64,000 bases of DNA from Antedon mediterranea (taxonomy: Eukaryota; Echinodermata; Crinoidea; Comatulida; Antedonidae). The notes beneath the pieces were generated by a model. The model saw only the letters and a list, made by a program, of their open reading frames with translations, searched no databases and was not told where the DNA came from. The translations under genes were made by a program, and so were the position numbers. Each line of letters opens with the position of its first letter. The stretch's first letter is position 1. The stretch is taken from contig NC_092677.1 in assembly GCF_964355755.1 (NCBI RefSeq), positions 20,122,101 through 20,186,100 of the forward strand, in the 5' to 3' direction. Shown one piece after another: positions 58,434-64,000 of this stretch.

Positions 58434-58497
58434 ATTGCGCAACCACCATGAAATACCCCAAGGTCAACTTTGGGCTGAAGTACCTTATTTACTACTC

Positions 58498-59065
58498 TTG
58501 TGGATAACACAACCTCGCTTGCTCTCATGCAGCCGTAGTATCAAATGAGAAACAGTGCTTTGTTCATGAGCATGTCATACTTATTTCTTGTAGCGAGGAG
58601 GAGGTGCGCTAGTAGCTGCTGCATTACATTGGTGGTAATAGGTAGCAATGGTTTACGAGTCTGTGAATTGGAATTGGTGTACTGCTTGCTAACACCTCTG
58701 AGAATAATTGCAATGTTAGGGGCATTTGTTGGATCAGGCATGTTGTAGATTTTATGTGTAAATGATATAGAACTTAAATATGTTCTGATTGTACTTGGCG
58801 ACATGCCCAACTCAGACAGATGGCAAATGAACAGCGATACATTTTCCAAGGAGACAGGTAGATTGGGGGATGATGTATGTTTCGTCAAAAATTTGGAAAA
58901 CTGCTGCCAGCATCTACGGTACGTTGTTTGTGTACCTTGTGTTACTGATGCATGTATCAAATTCCATTTAACTTGTTGAAGTTTTCTGGTTTTAGGTGAT
59001 GTGGAATTTTTAATGGCGTCTCGTGCATCTGGAATTTTGTTAGCAAGTCTTTGTTTACCTGCCAA
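58498..59065 (-). pseudogene. Tyrosine recombinase, N-terminal part (severed)
   Basis: From 59065 the minus-strand frame encodes the SAM-like core-binding domain: Thr-Gln-Thr-Thr-Tyr-Arg-Arg-Cys-Trp-Gln-Gln-Phe near residue 45, and Pro-Ser-Thr-Ile-Arg-Thr-Tyr-Leu-Ser-Ser-Ile near 95. It ends at a TGA (58541-58543). Past that stop the same frame continues Tyr-Tyr-Gly-Cys-Met-Arg-Ala-Ser-Glu, which contains the first catalytic Arg of the family, and meets the palindrome arm at 58497. With 46790-47293 it makes one gene split by the palindrome, apparently with a small loss at the junction. Confidence 0.85.
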
Positions 59066-59667
59066 CGAGAAATCGCGTCACTTAGAATGTTCTTATGACC
59101 AGGAATGTGACGTGCAGTCAGATGGATCTTGTTTGTAAGAAGAATTAACATAAGTGGTCTGATTATGTGCATAACATTAGCATTGCTGCTGGTCTTACTG
59201 TTTAAATGATAGACATTAGCCATGTTGTCGTTGTGAAATACCACATGGGTGTTGATACATTTTTTAGCAAATAATGACACCATTAGGTAAACTGGATATA
59301 GTTCCAACACCATAATGTCATATTTTTTTCCAACTTTCTGGCCAGGCACCTTGGACCCAGGAGGATTCAAACGTGGCACCAACAGCTTGCTTAGACGCAT
59401 CGGAATAGAAATGTAAACATTTTGAGTCTTTTTTCTGTGACTTACTGATAAGGGTGATCCCATTGTATTGATTAAGGAACATATCCCATATCTTTAAATC
59501 TTCAATGACTCCAGGGGGTATTTTTATCGTAGTATCGGGGTTTATTTTCCCTTTAGTTAGGGCATACATCCTTGCTAAGAAAGCCCTTCAACTAGGTATG
59601 ACACATGTTGCAAACTGGAGTTTCCCATTAATGGACTGCAGTTCCCGAAGTGCAATTTCTTTTTGAG
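58957..59667 (-). pseudogene. Ngaro-like RNase H and end of reverse transcriptase, 5'-truncated
   Basis: Minus strand from about 59667: a reverse-transcriptase connection region (Leu-Arg-Glu-Leu-Gln-Ser-Ile-Asn-Gly-Lys-Leu-Gln-Phe-Ala), a stop near 59589, then RNase H with Tyr-Ser-Asp-Ala-Ser-Lys (first Asp), a Glu in the Leu-Glu-Leu segment, and His-Asn-Asp-Asn-Met-Ala, ending His-Ile-Pro-Gly-His-Lys-Asn...Ser-Asp-Ala-Ile-Ser-Arg. A frameshift lies near 59325. The ORF overlaps the recombinase start, with no methyltransferase domain between. That suits Ngaro better than DIRS1. Homology stops at 59667 where satellite begins. Confidence 0.85.
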
Positions 59668-61292
59668 TTAACCATTTTTGTTTTAGACCATTTTGTTCAT
59701 TTCGATGAAACTTGGTTACACAAAAACATCAAATTGCACAAAATAGCTTAATATGGTATTGGAAAACGTTTTAGACCATTTTGAGCATTTCGAGAAAACT
59801 TTTTCACACAAAACTTCAAAGTGTACAGAATAGCTTCAAATCGCATTAGAAACCGTTTTAGACCATTTTAAGCATTTCGATAAAACTTTTCACACAAAAA
59901 CATCAAAGAGCACAAAATAGCTTAATATAGTATTTAAAAACGTTTTAGACCATTTTGAGCATTTCGACAAAACTTTTTCACACAAAACATCAAAGTGTAC
60001 AGAATAGCTTCAAATCGCATTTGGAGATGTTTTAGACCATTTTGTGATTTTCGAAAAATCTTGTTAACATAAAAACACCAAAGAGCTAAAAATAGCTTCA
60101 AATCGCATTTGGAGACGTTTTAGACCCTTTTGTGCATTTCGATGAAACTTGGTTACACAAAAACATCAAAGTACACAACATAGCTTAATATCGTATTTAA
60201 AAACGTTTTAGACCATTTTCGAGCATTTCGAAAAAACTTTTTCACACAAAACATCAAAGTGTACAGAATAGCTTCAAATCGCATTTGGAGACGTTTTAGA
60301 CCATTTTGTGATTTTCGAAAAAAACCTGTTAACATAAAAACACCAAAGTGATAAGAATAGCTTCAAATCGCATTTGGAGACGTTTTAGACCAATTTGTGA
60401 TTTTCGAAAAAACTTGTTAACATAAAAACACCAAAGTGCTAAGAATAGCTTCAAATCGCATTTGGAGACGTTTTAGACCATTTTGTGATTTTCGAAAAAA
60501 CTTGTTAACATAAAAACACCAAAGTTCTTAGAAAAGCTTCAAATCGCATTTGGAGACGTTTTAGACCATTTTGTTCATTTCGATGAAACTTGGTTACACA
60601 AAAACATCAAATTGCACAAAATAGCTTAATATGGTATTCGAAAACGTTTTAGACCATTTTGAGCATTTCGAGAAAACTTTTTCACACAAAACTTCAAAGT
60701 GTACAGAACAGCTTCAAATCGCATTAGAAACCGTTTTAGACCATTTTGAGCATTTCGATAAAACTTTTCACACAAAAACATCAAAGAGCACAAAATAGCT
60801 TAATATTGTATTTAAAAACGTTTTAGACCATTTTGAGCATTTCGACAAAACTTTTTCACACAAAACATCAAAGTGTACAGAATAGCTTCAAATCGCATTT
60901 GGAGACGTTTTAGACCATTTTGTGATTTTCGAAAAAAACCTGTTAACATAAAAACACCAAAGTGATAAGAATAGCTTCAAATCGCATTTGGAGACGTTTT
61001 AGACCAATTTGTGATTTTCGAAAAAACTTGTTAACATAAAAACACCAAAGTGTTAAGAATAGCTTCAAATCGCATTTGGAGACGTTTTAGACCCTTTTGT
61101 GCATTTCGATGAAACTTGGTTACACAAAAACATCAAAGTGCTTTTAAGCACTTTGATCACATTAGAAACCGTTTTAGACCATTTTGAGCATTTCGTTAAA
61201 ACTTTTCACACAAAACATCAAAGTGTACAGAATAGCTTTAAATCGCATTAGGAGACGTTTTAGAAAATTTTGTGATTTTCGAAAAAACTTTT
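59668..61292 (-). repeat. 88-bp satellite array, - orientation, with ~880-bp higher-order period
   Basis: The same satellite as at 40.6-42.7 kb, reverse-complemented (CGTTTTAGACCATTTTGAGC...ATCAAAGTG...ATAGCTTCAAATCGCATTTGG). The distinctive TTTTGTTCATTTCGATGAAA variant recurs near 59691 and 60570, so ten ~88-bp units make one higher-order unit. An isolated remnant lies at 62035-62252. Confidence 0.9.
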
Positions 61293-61835
61293 TAACTCTC
61301 TCTCTCGCTGATCTATCTATCTCTCTCGCTGATCTATCTCTCTCTCGCTGATCTATCTATCTCTCTCTCGCTGATCTATCTATCTCTCTCTCGCTGATCT
61401 ATCTCTCTCTCGCTGATCTATCTCTATCTCGCTCATCTACCTCTCTCTCTCTCGCTGATCTATCTATCTCTCTCGCTGATCTATCTATCTCTCTCGCTGA
61501 TCTATCTATTTATCTCTCTCTGATCTATCTCTCTCTCTCGCTGATCTATCTATCTATCTATCTCTCTCTCGCTGATCTATATCTCTCTCTCGCTGATCTA
61601 TCTATCTCTCTCTCTCGCTGATCTATTTCTCCCTCTCTCGCTGATCTATTTCTCTCTCGCTGATCTATCTCTTTATCGCTGATCTATCTCTCTCTCGCTG
61701 ATCTATCTCTCTCTCTCGCTGATCTATCTCTCTCTCTCGCTGATCTATCTCTCTCTCGCTGATCTATCTCTCTCCCGCTGTTCTATCTCTCTCTCGCTGA
61801 TCTTTCTCTCTCTCTCTCTCTCTCGCTGATCTCAC
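61293..61835 (+). repeat. CT-rich minisatellite (CTCTCTCGCTGATCTATCT), first block
   Basis: Units of about 18-26 bases with variable CT-dinucleotide length. The block plus preceding satellite remnant is copied at 62150-62790, offset by about 960 bases, including shared oddities such as the CCCGCTGTTCTATC variant. Confidence 0.95.
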
Positions 61836-62034
61836 ATTCAATTCACCAGGAAAAAAAAGTAGTGAGCCCTCTATCGGCAGCGAATCGTTTTTGCACACGA
61901 GACAGTGTGAACAATTACCCGGAAGCAACTTTGTTTTTAAAAATAAATATTAAGTTTTTGCAAACTGGCCAATTGGAACTTTTGGTTTTATTTACTAATG
62001 AATAATTCATGAAAACCTTTGACACAGCATCTAC
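61836..62034. other. Short unique segment between satellite blocks
   Basis: About 200 bases with no repeat or gene recognised. Confidence 0.6.
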
Positions 62035-62252
62035 GAACCATTTTAGACCATTTTGAGCATTTCGTTAAAACTTTTCACACAAAAACATCAAAGTGCACAA
62101 CATAGCTTAATATCGTATTTAAAAACGTTTTAGACCATTTTCGAGCATTTCGACAAAACTTTTTCACACAAAACATCAAAGTGTACAGAATAGCTTTAAA
62201 TCGCATTAGGAGACGTTTTAGACAATTTTGTGATTTTCGAAAAAACTTTTTA

Positions 62253-62845
62253 ACTCTCTCTCTCGCTGATCTATCTATCTCTCTCGCTGATCTATCTCTC
62301 TCTCGCTGATCTATCTATCTCTCTCTCGCTGATCTATCTATCTCCCTCTCGCTGATCTATCTCTCTCTCGCTGATCTATCTCTATCTCGCTGATCTACCT
62401 CTCTCTCTCTCGCTGATCTATCTATCTCTCTCGCTGATCTATCTATCTCTCTCGCTGATCTATCTATTTATCTCTCTCTGATCTATCTCTCTCTCGCTGA
62501 TCTATCTATCTATCTATCTCTCTCTCGCTGATCTATATTTCTCTCTCGCTGATCTATCTATCTCTCTCTCTCGCTGATCTATTTCTCCCTCTCTCGCTGA
62601 TCTATTTCTCTCTCGCTGATCTATCTCTTTATCGCTGATCTATCTCTCTCTCGCTGATCTATCTCTCTCTCTCGCTGATCTATCTCTCTCTCTCTCGCTG
62701 ATCTATCTCTCTCTCGCTGATCTATCTCTCTCCCGCTGTTCTATCTCTCTCTCGCTGATCTTTCTCTCTCTCTCTCGCTGATCTATCTCTCTCTCGCTGA
62801 TCTTCTATCTCTCTCTCGCTGATCTATCTCTCTCTCGCTGATCTA

Positions 62846-62882
<37 letters not shown>

Positions 62883-64000
62883 TCTATCTCTCTCTCGCTG
62901 ATCTATCTCTCTCTCGCTGATCTATATCTCTCTCGCTGATATATCTCTCTCGCTGATCTATCTCTCTCGCTGATCTCTCTCTCTCTTGCTGATCTATCTC
63001 TCTCTCGCTGATCTATCTCTCTCTCGCTGATCTACTTATCTCTCTCTCGCTGATCTATCACTCTCTCGCTGATCTATCTATCTCTCTCTCGCTGATCTAT
63101 CTCTCTCTCACTGATCTATTTCTCTCTCGCTGATCTATCTATCTCTCTCTCGCTGATCTATCTCTCTATCGCTGATCTATCTCTCTCTCGCTGATCTTTC
63201 TCTCTCTCTCGCTGATCTATCTCTCTCTCTCTCTCTCGCTGATCTATCTCTCTCTCTCACGCTGATCTATCTCTCTCTCTCGCTGATCTATCTCTATCTC
63301 TCTCGCTGATCTATCTCTCTCTCGCTGATCTATCTCTCTCTCTTGCTGATCTATCTCTCTCTCGCTGATCTATCTCTCTCTCTGATCTATCTCTCTCTCT
63401 CTCGCTGATCTATTTCTCTCTCTCGCTTATCTATCTCTCTCTCTCTCGCTGATCTATCTCTCCCTCTCTCGCTGATCTATCTCTCTCTTTCGCTGATCTA
63501 TCTCTCTCTCTCTCTCGCTGATCTATCTCTCTCTCGCTGATCTATCTCCCTCTCTCGCTGATTTATCTCTCTCTCGCTGATCCATCTCTCTCTCTCTTGC
63601 TGATCTATCTCTCTCTCGCTGATCTATCTCTCTCTCTCGCTGATCTATCTCTCTCTCTCGCTGATCTATCTCTCTCTCGCTTATCTATCTCTCTCTCTCG
63701 CTGATCTATCTCTCTCTCTCTCTCTCGCTGATCTATCTCTCTCTCGCTGATCTATCCCTCTCTCTCTCTCGCTGATCTATCTCTCTCTCTCGCTGATCTA
63801 TCTCTCTCTCGCTGATCTATCTATCTCTCTCGCTGATCTATCTCTCTCTCGCTGATCTATCTATCTCTCTCTCGCTGATCTATCTATCTCTCTCTCGCTG
63901 ATCTATCTATCTCTCTCTCGCTGATCTATCTATCTCTCTCTCGCTGATCTATCTCTCTCTCGCTGATCTATCTATCTCTCTCTCGCTGATCTATCTATCT
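62253..64000 (+). repeat. CT-rich minisatellite, second block, runs off the window
   Basis: Continues the CTCTCTCGCTGATCTATCT unit to the last base. The true length is unknown; the array can only be longer. Confidence 0.95.

Larger units (their letters stand above)
53753..58497. repeat. Right arm of 11.3-kb palindrome
   Basis: Reverse complement of 47231-52234 without the SINE. Its inner edge is continuous with the 5' end of the Bcl-2-family gene. Its outer 64 bp (58434-58497) is tyrosine-recombinase sequence in the wrong orientation for the flanking gene. The outer junction at 58497/58498 is therefore the rearrangement breakpoint and not an original insertion border. Confidence 0.97.

Noticed and set aside
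47231-58497. Palindrome as a sequencing or assembly fold-back artefact
   Set aside because: Flanks on the two sides are different halves of one recombinase gene in one orientation, and only the left arm has the SINE and a 3-bp indel.

Overview
The window looks like a repeat-dense, AT-rich metazoan genome. I favour a marine invertebrate deuterostome such as an echinoderm; this is inference. It rests on a recognisable bilaterian gene with very long introns, many TAGGCCTA-type palindromes, tRNA-derived SINEs, LINEs, a Ngaro-like tyrosine-recombinase retroelement and a Polinton/adintovirus remnant. There is no bacterial-style gene organisation, and almost all short open frames are noise or fragments of mobile elements.

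Region 1 (1-33.8 kb) holds one host gene, the 3' part of a DENND11 (LCHN) orthologue on the + strand. Five exons (1584-1722, 3837-3975, 19719-19844, 21819-22038, 33638-33836) join in frame at GT/AG borders and end in the family's conserved -DNPCCP- tail. Introns of 2.1, 15.7, 2.0 and 11.6 kb are filled with nested mobile elements. They include an inverted minisatellite element (1896-2926), a long-TIR element with a perfect 10-bp target duplication (4864-8142), and a long-TIR DNA transposon carrying a transposase-like gene (9460-12020). They also include a composite 13.45-18.57 kb element interrupted by a deleted Ty3/gypsy element, LINE fragments, a large inverted repeat (23.97-26.25 kb), and a hAT element with a perfect 8-bp target duplication (26367-30598).

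Region 2 (33.8-40.6 kb) is intergenic, with small MITE-like hairpins, one SINE and decayed repeats. I see no convincing gene there.

Region 3 (40.6-64 kb) is a nest of repeats. An 88-bp satellite lies on both sides, in opposite orientations. Between the blocks is a minus-strand Ngaro-like retroelement (RNase H, tyrosine recombinase and terminal repeats), itself invaded by a CR1/L2-type LINE. The recombinase gene is split by an 11.3-kb near-perfect palindrome: arms 47231-52234 and 53753-58497, spacer 52235-53752. The window ends in a CT-rich minisatellite.

The palindrome is the highlight. Each arm carries the N-terminal part of a Polinton/adintovirus-type integrase (with a stop codon), an acidic protein with SUMO-interacting-type motifs, and a spliced Bcl-2-family gene with BH4-, BH3- and BH1-like segments and a C-terminal membrane anchor. 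Only the right-arm Bcl-2 gene is complete. The acidic gene is intact on the right and broken by a SINE on the left. The arms also contain 64 bp of the surrounding recombinase gene, so the inverted duplication happened after insertion. The one-sided SINE shows that the two arms are separate loci in the DNA and not a simple assembly fold-back.
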